A DNA stretch of 64,000 bases from CALKAL01 sp051846895 (GCA_051846895.1 JBPYCQ010000005.1:186001-250000); one strand, 5' to 3'; shown: positions 1 to 9,313, counted from the stretch's first letter. Translations and numbers: made by a program. Notes: a model not told the origin generated them from the letters alone.

Positions 1-541
1 AGGTGACATTAGTGCCTACATCCCTACGAACGTTATCTCAATTACAGACGGACAGATTTTCTTACAATCTGACTTATTCCACTCAGGTGTACGTCCAGCG
101 ATTAACGCCGGATTATCTGTATCACGTGTTGGTGGTTCTGCGCAAATCAAAGCGATGAAGAAAGTTGCTGGTACGTTACGTCTAGACTTAGCATCGTTCC
201 GTGAGCTAGAATCTTTTGCTCAGTTCGGTTCAGATTTAGATAAAGCAACACAAGCAAAACTTAATCGTGGTGAACGTACAGTAGAAGTATTAAAACAAGG
301 TTTACACAAGCCATTAGGTGTTGAATACCAAGTAGCGATTATATTTGCACTTGTTAACGGTCATTTAGATGATATTCCGGTTCAAGATATTCAACGTTTT
401 GAAGAAGAATATTACGCATATCTAAAACAACACGGAAAAGAGCTACTTGATCATATCCGTGAAACTGGTAACTTACCAGACGCAGATCAGTTTAATCAAG
501 TAATCGCTGACTTCAAAAATACGTTTGCTGTATCAGAATAA
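1..541 (+). CDS. atpA: ATP synthase F1 subunit alpha, C-terminal part (5' truncated by window)
   Basis: Alpha subunit of the F1 part of ATP synthase, which forms the catalytic hexamer with beta. Only the last 179 residues are present; the reading frame is open from base 2 and ends TAA at 539-541. The visible part contains the alpha/beta signature PAINAGLSVS followed at once by R-V-G-G, the conserved arginine that reaches into the catalytic site, then the helical C-terminal domain. atpG follows after 37 bases on the same strand, as in other Bacillaceae atp operons. The identity is secure; the promoter and start lie outside the window. Confidence 0.97.
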   Translation, partial: GDISAYIPTNVISITDGQIFLQSDLFHSGVRPAINAGLSVSRVGGSAQIKAMKKVAGTLRLDLASFRELESFAQFGSDLDKATQAKLNRGERTVEVLKQGLHKPLGVEYQVAIIFALVNGHLDDIPVQDIQRFEEEYYAYLKQHGKELLDHIRETGNLPDADQFNQVIADFKNTFAVSE

Positions 542-578
542 TGTTTTATAGAGTCCCGAAAAAAGGTGGTGAGATGTA

Positions 579-1442
579 GTGGCATCTCTTCGTGACATTA
601 AAAATAGAATTAACTCGACGAAAAGTACTAAGCAGATTACAAAAGCGATGCAGATGGTATCTGCCGCAAAGCTTAACAAAGCAGAGCTTAATGCTAAAGC
701 TTTTGTACCTTATATGGAAAAAATTCAAGAAGTGGTCGCGAGTATTGCAAGCGGAAATACAGATGCGGATCATCCAATGTTACATTCAAGACCGGTTAAA
801 AAGACAGGATATATCGTCATCACGTCTGACCGTGGTTTAGCTGGTCCTTATAACAGTAACGTTTTAAGAAAGCTTTACCAAACCGTTGAAGAACGTCACA
901 GTTCTAAAGATGAATACACTGTTATTCCTTTAGGTAAAGTTGGTCGCGATTTCTGTATTAAGCGTGGCATGCCAATAGCAAAAGATATCGTCGGTTTACC
1001 TGACCAACCATCTTTTGCAGAAATTAAAGATATCGCAAGCTATGCAGTCAATCTTTTTGCCGATGAAGAAATTGATGAACTATACATTTACTACAACCAC
1101 TTTATAAGTGCGATTTCTCAACAAGTAACTGAGAAAAAAGTGTTACCTTTAACTGATTTAAATGAACAAGGTAAGAAAACACAAAGCACTTATGAGTATG
1201 AACCAGATCAAGAACAAATCTTAAAAACGTTACTACCACAATATGCAGAAAGTATTGTCTACGGTGCATTGCTTGATGGTAAAGCGAGTGAGCACGCATC
1301 TCGAATGACGGCTATGCGTAGCGCGACAGATAACGCAGATGATTTAATTGCTGAATTAACACTTTCGTATAACAGAGCAAGACAGGCTGCAATTACGCAA
1401 GAAATTTCAGAAATTGTTGGTGGTGCAGCAGCATTAGAGTAG
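579..1442 (+). CDS. atpG: ATP synthase F1 subunit gamma
   Basis: Central rotor stalk of F1 that couples proton flow to catalysis. The protein is 287 residues, the usual length. It starts with the typical MASLRDIKNRI and ends in the long C-terminal helix with SYNRARQAAITQEISEIVGGA, both hallmarks of gamma. The start is GTG at 579, preceded by AGGTGGTGAG; no ATG gives the conserved N-terminus. It lies between atpA and atpD in one transcription unit. Nothing in the sequence departs from the family. Confidence 0.97.
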   Translation: MASLRDIKNRINSTKSTKQITKAMQMVSAAKLNKAELNAKAFVPYMEKIQEVVASIASGNTDADHPMLHSRPVKKTGYIVITSDRGLAGPYNSNVLRKLYQTVEERHSSKDEYTVIPLGKVGRDFCIKRGMPIAKDIVGLPDQPSFAEIKDIASYAVNLFADEEIDELYIYYNHFISAISQQVTEKKVLPLTDLNEQGKKTQSTYEYEPDQEQILKTLLPQYAESIVYGALLDGKASEHASRMTAMRSATDNADDLIAELTLSYNRARQAAITQEISEIVGGAAALE

Positions 1443-1479
1443 CGGTTTTTATTTTTGAGATCGCAAGGAGGGAAATAGG

Positions 1480-2886
1480 ATGAGTAAAGGACGTATTACA
1501 CAGGTAATGGGACCGGTTGTAGACGTTAAGTTCGAAAGCGGTGCGTTACCTGAATTAAATAACGCCCTAATAATTCGTGGCGATGATGATAGTCGTAAAG
1601 ACTTAACACTTGAGGTGGCATTACACCTAGGTGATGATTCTGTACGTACAATCGCAATGGGTTCAACAGACGGTCTAGTACGTGGACTTGAAGTTGAAAA
1701 CACAGGCGCTCCAATGCAAGTGCCAGTAGGCGAAGCAACTCTAGGTCGTGTGTTTAACGTATTAGGTGATAACATTGACTTAGATGAACCTCTATCTGAC
1801 GATGTGCGTCGTGATCCAATTCACCGTGAATCGCCAAAATTTGAAAACTTAGCAACTGAAACAGTTATTTTAGAAACTGGTATTAAAGTTGTTGACTTAC
1901 TTGCACCTTACGTTAAAGGTGGAAAAATCGGACTATTCGGTGGTGCCGGAGTTGGTAAAACCGTTTTAATCCAGGAACTAATCAACAACATCGCGCAAGA
2001 ACACGGTGGTATTTCCGTTTTCGCTGGTGTTGGTGAACGTACACGTGAAGGAAACGACTTATATTATGAAATGAAAGACTCTGGAGTTATTACAAAAACA
2101 GCAATGGTATTCGGTCAGATGAACGAACCACCAGGTGCCCGTATGCGTGTTGCTCTTACAGGTCTTACAATGGCGGAATACTTCCGTGATGAACAAGGAC
2201 AAGACGTTCTTCTGTTCATCGATAACATTTACCGTTTTACACAGGCAGGTTCAGAGGTATCAGCGTTACTTGGACGTATGCCATCTGCCGTTGGTTATCA
2301 GCCGACACTTGCTACAGAAATGGGTCAATTACAAGAGCGTATTACATCAACGAATAAAGGTTCAATCACTTCTATTCAAGCTGTATACGTTCCTGCCGAT
2401 GACTATACAGACCCAGCTCCAGCTACAACGTTCGCTCACTTAGATGCGACAACTAACTTGGAGCGTAAATTATCGGAACAAGGTATTTATCCTGCGGTGG
2501 ATCCATTATCTTCAACATCTCGTGCACTAGACCCTAACATTGTTGGTGAAGAGCACTATGCCGTAGCACGTGAGGTCCAAAGAACGTTACAACGTTACCG
2601 CGAATTACAAGATATTATCGCTATCTTAGGTATGGATGAATTATCTGAAGAAGATAAGTTAACAGTTGCACGTGCACGTCGCATCCAGTTCTTCTTATCA
2701 CAAAACTTCCACGTTGCTGAACAGTTCACTGGTCAACCGGGATCATATGTACCTGTTCAAGAAACGATTAAAGGATTTAAAGAAATTCTTGATGGTAAAC
2801 ATGACGATCTACCAGAAGATGCATTCCGCTTAGTCGGTCGTATTGAAGAGGTAGTTGAAAAAGCTAAACAAATGGAACAACAATAA
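1480..2886 (+). CDS. atpD: ATP synthase F1 subunit beta
   Basis: Catalytic subunit of F1 ATP synthase, 468 residues. The Walker A loop GGAGVGKT is near residues 154-161 and the Walker B strand LLFIDN near 244-249. GERTREGNDL and the signature PAVDPLSSTS are present. The RBS AAGGAGGG precedes the ATG. One small oddity: the segment after Walker B reads DNIYRFTQAG, where most bacterial beta subunits have DNIFRFTQAG. It is third in the atpA-atpG-atpD-atpC run seen here and should be translated with its neighbours. Confidence 0.98.
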   Translation: MSKGRITQVMGPVVDVKFESGALPELNNALIIRGDDDSRKDLTLEVALHLGDDSVRTIAMGSTDGLVRGLEVENTGAPMQVPVGEATLGRVFNVLGDNIDLDEPLSDDVRRDPIHRESPKFENLATETVILETGIKVVDLLAPYVKGGKIGLFGGAGVGKTVLIQELINNIAQEHGGISVFAGVGERTREGNDLYYEMKDSGVITKTAMVFGQMNEPPGARMRVALTGLTMAEYFRDEQGQDVLLFIDNIYRFTQAGSEVSALLGRMPSAVGYQPTLATEMGQLQERITSTNKGSITSIQAVYVPADDYTDPAPATTFAHLDATTNLERKLSEQGIYPAVDPLSSTSRALDPNIVGEEHYAVAREVQRTLQRYRELQDIIAILGMDELSEEDKLTVARARRIQFFLSQNFHVAEQFTGQPGSYVPVQETIKGFKEILDGKHDDLPEDAFRLVGRIEEVVEKAKQMEQQ

Positions 2887-2949
2887 TGGGAATGTAGGCG
2901 GTGAGAACTTAAGTATCGCCGCTTCACATTAGCCCAAGGAGGGGTAAGA

Positions 2950-3354
2950 TTGAAAACACTAAATGTGAGTGTTGTCACTCCTGACGGCCCAGTACTAGAA
3001 GGTTCATACGAAATGGTTAGTTGTCGAGCAGAGAGTGGAGAGCTTGGTATTTTACCAGGACATATCCCATTAGTTGCTCCATTAGCCATTAGTGCAGTGC
3101 GATTAAAAAGAGACGGAAATACAGATTACATCGCGGTTAGTGGTGGATTTCTAGAAGTTCGACCAGACCAAGTAACAATTTTAGCACAAGCTGCTGAAAA
3201 GCCTTCTGACATAAATGTTAGTCGTGCAGAACTAGCAAAACAACGCGCGGAACAGCGTTTAGCTCAAGCAAAATCGGATGATATAGATTTTAAACGTGCA
3301 GAATTAGCTCTTAAACGTGCGATTAACCGGATCGATATTGCAGGAGGAAAATAA
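2950..3354 (+). CDS. atpC: ATP synthase F1 subunit epsilon
   Basis: Epsilon subunit, part of the rotor and an inhibitor of ATP hydrolysis. It has 134 residues: an N-terminal beta sandwich (VSVVTPDGPVLEG, GELGILPGHIPLVAPL) and two C-terminal helices rich in Arg, Ala and Glu (ELAKQRAEQRLAQA). The start is TTG at 2950, chosen because AAGGAGGGG lies just upstream and because it gives the normal N-terminus. It is the last gene of the atp operon, with a rho-independent terminator immediately after its stop. Confidence 0.96.
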   Translation: MKTLNVSVVTPDGPVLEGSYEMVSCRAESGELGILPGHIPLVAPLAISAVRLKRDGNTDYIAVSGGFLEVRPDQVTILAQAAEKPSDINVSRAELAKQRAEQRLAQAKSDDIDFKRAELALKRAINRIDIAGGK

Positions 3355-3357
3355 GAG

Positions 3358-3391
3358 AAGACCTGACCAATCACTGGCCAGGTCTTTTTTC
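3358..3391 (+). terminator. Rho-independent terminator of the atp operon
   Basis: Stem AAGACCTG pairs with CAGGTCTT, extended by CC/GG, followed by TTTTTT. It starts four bases after the atpC stop codon. Confidence 0.9.
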
Positions 3392-3518
3392 CTTATCGTT
3401 GATTATAAATATAGTCGAGCCATAATTGTTGATACTTAAAGTTTCCCTTCATCACATTGATCAAAACATACATAGATCTTCAGCAAACTTTGACATACTA
3501 ACCTAAATAATTGTCACT

Positions 3519-3532
3519 ATTTCCCGGGAAAT
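3519..3532. promoter_or_regulatory. Noc nucleoid-occlusion binding site (NBS), perfect consensus
   Basis: The 14-bp palindrome ATTTCCCGGGAAAT is present without mismatch. This is the consensus reported for Noc binding in Bacillus subtilis, where Noc spreads from such sites and blocks Z-ring assembly over the nucleoid. It lies between the atpC terminator and ywzB. Being so close to the ywzB start it could also affect that promoter; this is inference. Confidence 0.8.
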
Positions 3533-3564
3533 GAGGAAATTAATAAGAAAAGAGAGGTGAAATT

Positions 3565-3798
3565 ATGTTACACGAAATTGCGGTTGATGCATTAATTAAT
3601 ATCACACTGCATATAATTTTTATTGTTTTATCTTGGAAATCATTAGAAGCACTTAATTTTGAAAAAATAATAAAAAAGAATAAAGTGGTAGAAAGTCGTC
3701 TCATTTTTATATTGCTTTCAATCGCCATTGGATCTATAGTAAGTAACTTTGTCATTAATTTCATTCATTGGTCAAGACAGCTCGTTTATTTATTTTAA
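3565..3798 (+). CDS. ywzB: DUF1146 family small membrane protein (YwzB-like)
   Basis: A 77-residue membrane protein with two predicted transmembrane helices (about residues 10-26 and 46-66) separated by a basic, lysine-rich loop. Length, topology and position between atpC and ywmB match the DUF1146/YwzB family of Bacillaceae; the function is unknown. The RBS AGAGAGGTG precedes the ATG. It is probably the first gene of a short unit with ywmB, 55 bases downstream. Confidence 0.8.
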   Translation: MLHEIAVDALINITLHIIFIVLSWKSLEALNFEKIIKKNKVVESRLIFILLSIAIGSIVSNFVINFIHWSRQLVYLF

Positions 3799-3853
3799 TA
3801 GATTTATAGTATAAGATTCCCCACTTTTGTCTAACCTCTAGATTAAGGAGGGG

Positions 3854-4501
3854 ATGAAAGTGCAGAAGGTATTAGTTATAATTACAATTTTAGTTTCAAG
3901 TATATTTATACAAGTTAGCGAATCTAGTAATAAAGTATTAGTAGATTCACAGCTGATTGGTAACTTTTTAGATGAGAATGATTGGGATATTGCTCATTTT
4001 GAACTAATTTTTCATAAAGTATTATCAACTGAACAGTATGAAGAATTTAAAAAAATTTATAAAGACCCCCGTTCAATTAATGACATAAACGAAAGATATA
4101 ATGCCGTACATCTGAACGATTCTAGCGTTAAAATCATTTATAGCATTGAAGCAAATAATTGGTCAGATACCACGCAAGATTTATTGAAAAAACGATTAAA
4201 TAGTGACATTTTTCAACAATATATGAAAAATAGTAAAGTATACACTTGTTTTCAAGCGGAAATTAGTGATAATATAAGTAGTAATTTTATTTTTAATGAA
4301 ATCATTAACAATTTTGGTATAGAGACAAAAAACATTTTAGACGAAAATGGGTTTAAGGTTATAAGTGGTTCGACTATTTTTTTTGATCAGTTTATTCCGT
4401 TAAAAGACGATAAAATCAATATTCAAGTCGCCATACGAGAACTAGATAACGCAAATAAAGTTGTAACAATTGGCACACCTATCCTCGTAATTGAATATTA
4501 A
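3854..4501 (+). CDS. ywmB: YwmB-like exported protein
   Basis: A 215-residue protein of unknown function with an N-terminal signal-like hydrophobic stretch (residues 5-22, VLVIITILVSSIFIQVS). The rest is soluble and mixed alpha/beta. The call rests mainly on position between ywzB and murA, which is where YwmB lies in Bacillus, and on length and export signal. The sequence itself is divergent and I recognise no catalytic motif. The RBS AAGGAGGGG precedes the ATG. murA follows after 32 bases, so the two may be co-transcribed. Confidence 0.7.
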   Translation: MKVQKVLVIITILVSSIFIQVSESSNKVLVDSQLIGNFLDENDWDIAHFELIFHKVLSTEQYEEFKKIYKDPRSINDINERYNAVHLNDSSVKIIYSIEANNWSDTTQDLLKKRLNSDIFQQYMKNSKVYTCFQAEISDNISSNFIFNEIINNFGIETKNILDENGFKVISGSTIFFDQFIPLKDDKINIQVAIRELDNANKVVTIGTPILVIEY

Positions 4502-4533
4502 ATAACATACGGAATATCGACACGGAGGGAAAG

Positions 4534-5847
4534 ATGTTGGAAAAAATCATAGTATCTGGTGGTAATCAATTAAAAGGCACAGTGAAAGTAGCAGGTGCCA
4601 AAAACGCAGTACTGCCTGTAATTGCGGCCAGCATTATGGCGAGTGAAGATAAAACAACTTTATACCAAGTACCGAACTTGGCAGATGTTGATACAATAAG
4701 CGAAGTATTAAGATATATGAACGTTCAAGTAAACAATGAAGGTGATAAACTGATCATCGATGCCAGTAAAGAATTAATTACTGAAACACCTTTTGAATAT
4801 GTTAGAAAAATGCGTGCTTCCGTATTAGTTTTAGGTCCTTTATTAGCACGTTATGGTCATGCAAAAGTTGCAATGCCAGGTGGTTGTGCAATCGGTTCAC
4901 GACCGATTGATCAACATTTAAAAGGTTTTGAAGCGATGGGTGCTGATATCCATGTTGGCAATGGTTATGTTGAAGCTTTTGCACCTCAAGGTTTAAAAGG
5001 AGCACGTGTCTATTTAGACTTTCCAAGTGTAGGTGCGACAGAAAATATTATGATGGCTGCAGCTCTAGCAGAAGGCGTTTCAATCATTGAAAATTGTGCC
5101 CGCGAACCTGAAATCGTCGACTTAGCCAATTATATTAACCGTATGGGCGGAAGAGTTGTCGGTGCAGGAACAGAGACGATTAGAATCGAGGGCGTTGAAA
5201 AGCTTCGTGGGGTAGAGCATACCATTATTCCGGATCGAATCGAAGCAGGAACATTTATGATAGCTGCAGCGATTACAAATGGTGATGTCACAGTTGAAGG
5301 TGCCATTTCTGATCATTTAAGATCATTAATCGCAAAAATGAGAGAAATGGGCGTTACGATTAAAGAAACTGATAACGGCTTAAGAGTGATTGGAAATGAC
5401 GTCTTAAAGTCAGTTGATATTAAAACATTGCCTTATCCAGGATTCCCAACAGATTTGCAAGCACAATTCATGGCTTTAGCTACACGTGCTCTTGGAACGA
5501 GTATGATTACCGAGACAGTATTTGAAAATCGCTTCATGCACGTTGAAGAGTTTCGTAGAATGAACGCAACGGCAAAAATTGAAGGTCGCTGTGCGATTAT
5601 TGAAGGACCTGTAAATTTACAAGGAGCTGAAGTTTCAGCGACAGATTTAAGAGCTGGTGCCGCATTAATTCTTGCAGGGCTTATTGCTGAAGGTCATACA
5701 ACAGTAACGGGATTGAACCACATAGACCGTGGATATGTTGATTTTGTAGGTAAATTACGTGGCTTAGGGGCAGATGTTGAACGCGTAAAAGAGGAAATTA
5801 AACAAAATGACCAAGTTATTAAAAAGTCATTTGCGCAATCTAGCTAA
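4534..5847 (+). CDS. murA: UDP-N-acetylglucosamine 1-carboxyvinyltransferase
   Basis: Catalyses the first committed step of peptidoglycan synthesis, transfer of enolpyruvate from PEP to UDP-GlcNAc, in the cytoplasm. The 437 residues match the family. The catalytic cysteine is in MPGGCAIGSRPID (about Cys118), so fosfomycin sensitivity would be expected. The N-terminal KVAGAKNAVLP substrate loop and the FPTDLQAQFMAL motif are intact. The RBS ACGGAGGG precedes the ATG. It sits upstream of spoIID, the position of murAA in B. subtilis. Confidence 0.96.
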   Translation: MLEKIIVSGGNQLKGTVKVAGAKNAVLPVIAASIMASEDKTTLYQVPNLADVDTISEVLRYMNVQVNNEGDKLIIDASKELITETPFEYVRKMRASVLVLGPLLARYGHAKVAMPGGCAIGSRPIDQHLKGFEAMGADIHVGNGYVEAFAPQGLKGARVYLDFPSVGATENIMMAAALAEGVSIIENCAREPEIVDLANYINRMGGRVVGAGTETIRIEGVEKLRGVEHTIIPDRIEAGTFMIAAAITNGDVTVEGAISDHLRSLIAKMREMGVTIKETDNGLRVIGNDVLKSVDIKTLPYPGFPTDLQAQFMALATRALGTSMITETVFENRFMHVEEFRRMNATAKIEGRCAIIEGPVNLQGAEVSATDLRAGAALILAGLIAEGHTTVTGLNHIDRGYVDFVGKLRGLGADVERVKEEIKQNDQVIKKSFAQSS

Positions 5848-5877
5848 TATTTCAAGATAATCATAGAGTAATTAATA

Positions 5878-5916
5878 GAAAAGGGCGATGAATATAAATC
5901 ATTGCTCTTTTCTTTA
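5878..5916 (+). terminator. Rho-independent terminator after murA
   Basis: Stem GAAAAGGGC-ATGA pairs with TCAT-GCTCTTTTC around a seven-base loop, followed by TTTATTTTT. Confidence 0.85.
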
Positions 5917-6092
5917 TTTTTGAAGGTCAAGTATGCTAATCAAGATAAGACAATCTACATATATTATATCCGCTACTCTAGGGGAGGAGCTCCAAATTTT
6001 TTTTAAAAAAAAGATTCTATTTCTAGTTCTATTAAAAGAATGAGTGAATAGAAATATTAATAGAGTTAAGAAAGAGTGAGGAGGAGTCTCGA

Positions 6093-7085
6093 TTGAAAAA
6101 GCAAGCGTTCATTTTAGTAGGTATTTTATTATTTGTTATAACAGTGCTACCAACATTAATTGTCATTCCATTTTCTGAGGCTACAACTGATGTGGAGTGG
6201 GATGAGAATGAACCAATAACTACGATAGAGGATACTGAACAGCCGTCAGTTGCAGTTATGCGATCGAATTCGGGGGATATCGAAAATGTACCATTAGAAC
6301 AATATGTTATCTCAGTTGTTGCGTCTGAAATGCCGGCTGATTTCGAAATCGAGGCGATTAAAGCTCAGGCAGTAGCTGCTCGAACTTATATTGTTCAAAA
6401 ACTGATGCAGCCTGAATCTGAAGAATATGATGTGACAGATACGGTCACTCATCAAGTATATAAAAATTTTGATGAGCTAAGACAAATATGGGGTGTTGAT
6501 TATTCTTGGAAAATGAATAAAATTACGCAAGCTGTGAATGAAACAAAAGGGAAAATTTTAACTTATAATGGAAAGCCGATTACAGCAGCGTTTTTCTCTA
6601 CTAGTAATGGTTATACTGAAAATGCTGAAGATTATTGGCAAAATGAAATACCTTACTTAAAAAGTGTCAGCAGTCCTTGGGATGAACAGTCACCAAAATA
6701 TATAGAGCAAGAAATTTTCGAGTTGAATGAAGTCGTTCAAAAGTTAGGTTTAAAACAAGCTAATACTCTCAAAGTTTCTAATGTCGTCAAAACAGATAGT
6801 AACCGAATTAAAGAGATTCAGATCAATGGGAAGAAATTTACTGGGAGACAGGTTAGGGAATTGTTAGGGCTGCGATCGAATGATTTCACAATTGAACTGA
6901 AAGGGAACCATGCCATTTTTACAACTAAAGGTTTTGGGCATGGCGTTGGGATGAGTCAGTACGGTGCAAATGGTATGGCTAAAGAAGGTAAAACGTTTGA
7001 TGAAATCGTTAAACATTATTATCAAGGAATTGACATTACATCCGTTGACCAAGTATTAGATGGAACTCTAAGTGTTATGAAGTAA
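6093..7085 (+). CDS. spoIID: Stage II sporulation protein D, lytic transglycosylase
   Basis: Peptidoglycan lytic transglycosylase of the SpoIID-SpoIIM-SpoIIP machine that thins septal wall during engulfment. The 330 residues begin with a signal-anchor (about 5-25) and are then extracellular. The motif SEMPADFEIEAIKAQAVAARTY carries the conserved catalytic Glu (about Glu79), and the C-terminal GFGHGVGMSQYGANGMA is typical of the SpoIID/LytB fold. The start is TTG at 6093, fixed by GAGGAGGAG upstream. It lies after murA, as in B. subtilis. It is expected to be mother-cell (sigma-E) expressed, but I did not assign a promoter. Confidence 0.95.
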   Translation: MKKQAFILVGILLFVITVLPTLIVIPFSEATTDVEWDENEPITTIEDTEQPSVAVMRSNSGDIENVPLEQYVISVVASEMPADFEIEAIKAQAVAARTYIVQKLMQPESEEYDVTDTVTHQVYKNFDELRQIWGVDYSWKMNKITQAVNETKGKILTYNGKPITAAFFSTSNGYTENAEDYWQNEIPYLKSVSSPWDEQSPKYIEQEIFELNEVVQKLGLKQANTLKVSNVVKTDSNRIKEIQINGKKFTGRQVRELLGLRSNDFTIELKGNHAIFTTKGFGHGVGMSQYGANGMAKEGKTFDEIVKHYYQGIDITSVDQVLDGTLSVMK

Positions 7086-7229
7086 TTTAAGAGATTTTTA
7101 TGTAAAAGTGAGTGAGAAAAGTTAGTTTTCGTTAAAAACTGATAAATTATGCACAAAAACAATGAATTTTTTTAAAATCCATGTATAGATTCCTTCCTTT
7201 TCGTTCAGAATGTTGCTGAGGTGATGCAA

Positions 7230-7904
7230 ATGAATGAAAAGGAAAGAAAAGTCTTTCGTCAGTCTAAATGGAAACGTTTGACGAGACAACGCTGGTTTTA
7301 CCCAACGATGTACATTACTCTCGTCGCTGTCATCTTAGCCGCAGTCATGATTTATCAGTTCAACTCAACTGATAACACAGCTGTGGATGACAATGTAGAT
7401 GTCAACTGGGATGGTATTGTCCAGCCAGACACGTCCGATAAAGATGACGCAGTGCCTGTTGTTGCAGAGCAAGAAGATTTAGTCATGCCTACACTTTTAG
7501 GTGATGATGCTGAAATCATTACAAAATTTTATGACCCAAATGCTTCAACAGAAGAGCAAGAAGATGCTTTAGTCTTCTATAACAACCAATATTCACAAAG
7601 TAAAGGCGTTGACATCACTTCAAGTAATGGAGAACCATTTGAAGTCATCGCTGCTCTTAGTGGAACTGTAACAAAGGTTGAAGAAGACGACTTACTTGGT
7701 CAAACAGTTGAAATTGAACATGACGGTGAGCGCGTAACATTCTACGCAAGCTTATCTGAAGTAAGTGTGGCAGAAGGTGACGAGGTTAGCCAAGGCGATA
7801 CAATCGGTATGTCTGGCTCAAACGTGTATGGTGACCCAGAAGTGACGAAAGTTCATTTCCGACTCATCGAAGACGGAACACCAGTCAACCCAAATTTTAA
7901 CTAA
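7230..7904 (+). CDS. spoIIQ: Stage II sporulation protein Q (degenerate LytM/M23 domain)
   Basis: Forespore membrane protein that zips to mother-cell SpoIIIAH during engulfment. It has a short basic cytoplasmic tail, one transmembrane helix (about residues 24-44), an acidic linker and a C-terminal LytM domain. The first zinc-ligand position of the M23 motif HxxxD is serine here (SKGVD), so the domain is probably not an active peptidase, as in B. subtilis SpoIIQ. The frame is open from GTG 7221, but GAGGTG itself is the ribosome site for ATG 7230, which I chose. It is followed by a terminator. Confidence 0.92.
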   Translation: MNEKERKVFRQSKWKRLTRQRWFYPTMYITLVAVILAAVMIYQFNSTDNTAVDDNVDVNWDGIVQPDTSDKDDAVPVVAEQEDLVMPTLLGDDAEIITKFYDPNASTEEQEDALVFYNNQYSQSKGVDITSSNGEPFEVIAALSGTVTKVEEDDLLGQTVEIEHDGERVTFYASLSEVSVAEGDEVSQGDTIGMSGSNVYGDPEVTKVHFRLIEDGTPVNPNFN

Positions 7905-7918
7905 GATTACTGACTGGA

Positions 7919-7957
7919 AAAATCCCTGCAAAAACGATCATGCGGGGATTTTTTCTT
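7919..7957 (+). terminator. Rho-independent terminator of spoIIQ
   Basis: AATCCCTGCA pairs with TGCGGGGATT, followed by TTTTTCTTTT. Confidence 0.9.
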
Positions 7958-7992
7958 TTATCCGGGCTGGGTGGCTAGGGCGGTTTTGCCGG

Positions 7993-8490
7993 GATTGCTC
8001 AAAGCTGGGTTGCGATTGCTCAAAGCTGGGTTGCTATTGTTCAAAATAGGGTTGTGATTGCTCAAACATGGGTAGTGATTGCTTAAACATGGGCTCTGAT
8101 TGCTCAAACAAGAGTGCTGATTACTCAAACATGAGTAGTGATTGCTTAAACCTGGGTGCTGATTGCTTAAACATGGGTAGTGATTGCTTAAACAAGGGTG
8201 CTGATTACTCAAACATGAGTAGTGATTGCTTAAACCTGGGTGCTGATTGCTTAAACATGGGTAGTGATTGCTTAAACAAGGGTGCTGATTGCTCAAACAT
8301 AGGTAGTGATTGCTCAAACAAGGGAGCTGATTGCTCAAACTTGGATGCTGATTGCTTAAACCTGGGTGCTGATTGCTCAAACATAGGTTGTGATTGCTCA
8401 AACATAGGTAGTGATTGCTTAAACATGGGCTCTGATTGCTCAAACTTGCGTCATGATTACTCAAACCTGGCCCGTAATTGCTCAAACCTC
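7993..8490. repeat. 21-bp tandem array A, about 24 units, core GATTGCTCAAAC
   Basis: Consecutive units are all 21 bp: a conserved 12-bp part, GATTGCTCAAAC or GATTGCTTAAAC, then a variable 9-bp part such as ATGGGTAGT, CTGGGTGCT or AAGGGTGCT. A four-unit block (84 bp) starting at 8119 is repeated starting at 8203, so copies have been made by unequal exchange or slippage. Because 21 is divisible by 3 the array stays open in several frames on both strands, but no frame has a ribosome site or a codon pattern. It lies between the spoIIQ terminator and spoIIID. Confidence 0.95.
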
Positions 8491-8678
8491 ATCGAAGCCA
8501 GTCTTTTTATACGAAAGTTGAAACGTATGAATCTTTATCTTAAAGCCTTTTGTACTAACATCTAAGTAAATTTTCACAAGACTTGTATAGTAGTACAAGC
8601 TAAAGGCACATATTTGCTCGTTTTCCTGAATAAACTGTACCATCAACATCTTAAGAGTGACATCAGGAGGCGAGAGGT

Positions 8679-8936
8679 TTGCACGATTACATCAAAGAAC
8701 GTACACTTAAAATCGCGGAACATCTTTTAGAATCGAGGAAAACGGTACGGGTAATTGCGAAAGACTTCGGTGTTTCTAAAAGTACGGTCCACAAAGATCT
8801 GACTGAAAGACTACCAATCATTAATCCTACCTTAGCAAAAGAAGTGAAAGAGGTTTTAGATTATCACAAATCGATTCGTCATTTACGAGGTGGCGAGGCA
8901 ACTAGGAAAAAATACAGAGAGAAGAGTAACGCCTAG
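8679..8936 (+). CDS. spoIIID: Sporulation transcriptional regulator SpoIIID
   Basis: Small DNA-binding protein that switches mother-cell transcription between sigma-E and sigma-K programmes. It has 85 residues with a helix-turn-helix at about 22-42 (TVRVIAKDFGVSKSTVHKDL) and the basic C-terminal tail HLRGGEATRKKYREK, both typical of SpoIIID. The start is TTG at 8679, with AGGAGG eight bases upstream. In B. subtilis mbl follows directly; here an acyl-CoA synthetase gene and a tandem array lie in between. Confidence 0.95.
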   Translation: MHDYIKERTLKIAEHLLESRKTVRVIAKDFGVSKSTVHKDLTERLPIINPTLAKEVKEVLDYHKSIRHLRGGEATRKKYREKSNA

Positions 8937-9007
8937 CACCAGAGAAATGCCTGTCACTTCGATATAGTAAAGTTTAAATGGATTAAAATAAAAATACGAA
9001 CGCACGT

Positions 9008-9033
9008 GACGGGCTAGCTTTACCCGTTTTTTA
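9008..9033 (+). terminator. Possible weak terminator after spoIIID
   Basis: ACGGG pairs with CCCGT across a nine-base loop, followed by TTTTTT. The stem is short, so the call is tentative. Confidence 0.5.
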
Positions 9034-9313
9034 CTTTGATGAACGGATTCCCCCACGATATCCCCATTGTATGATTAAAAATATCTTTTATAGAATTTAA
9101 TCTTAAAAATAATTCCCCTGCCTTTAATTGGACAAACAGCATTCTAAGCAAGATTTATCTCACGGAAAAAATTTAACCCAAGGTATAGTGTTATGCTGAA
9201 GCATTGGGAAATGAATATGGAATTCAGATAATATAGAGGTGCTGAAAAACATCGTAGGCCCAATTCGCTCAGGGGCTATAAAATAATTCCAAGAAGAAGG
9301 TGTTGCAGAATCA

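Noticed and set aside
7958..8565. Long open frames on both strands across array A coding for SNQ- or SDC-rich repeats
   Set aside because: The 21-bp period keeps frames open by arithmetic; there is no ribosome site, no codon bias, and several frames are open at once.
9034..9313. A possible gene or transposase remnant between spoIIID and array B
   Set aside because: Only short frames without ribosome sites; no recognisable motif.
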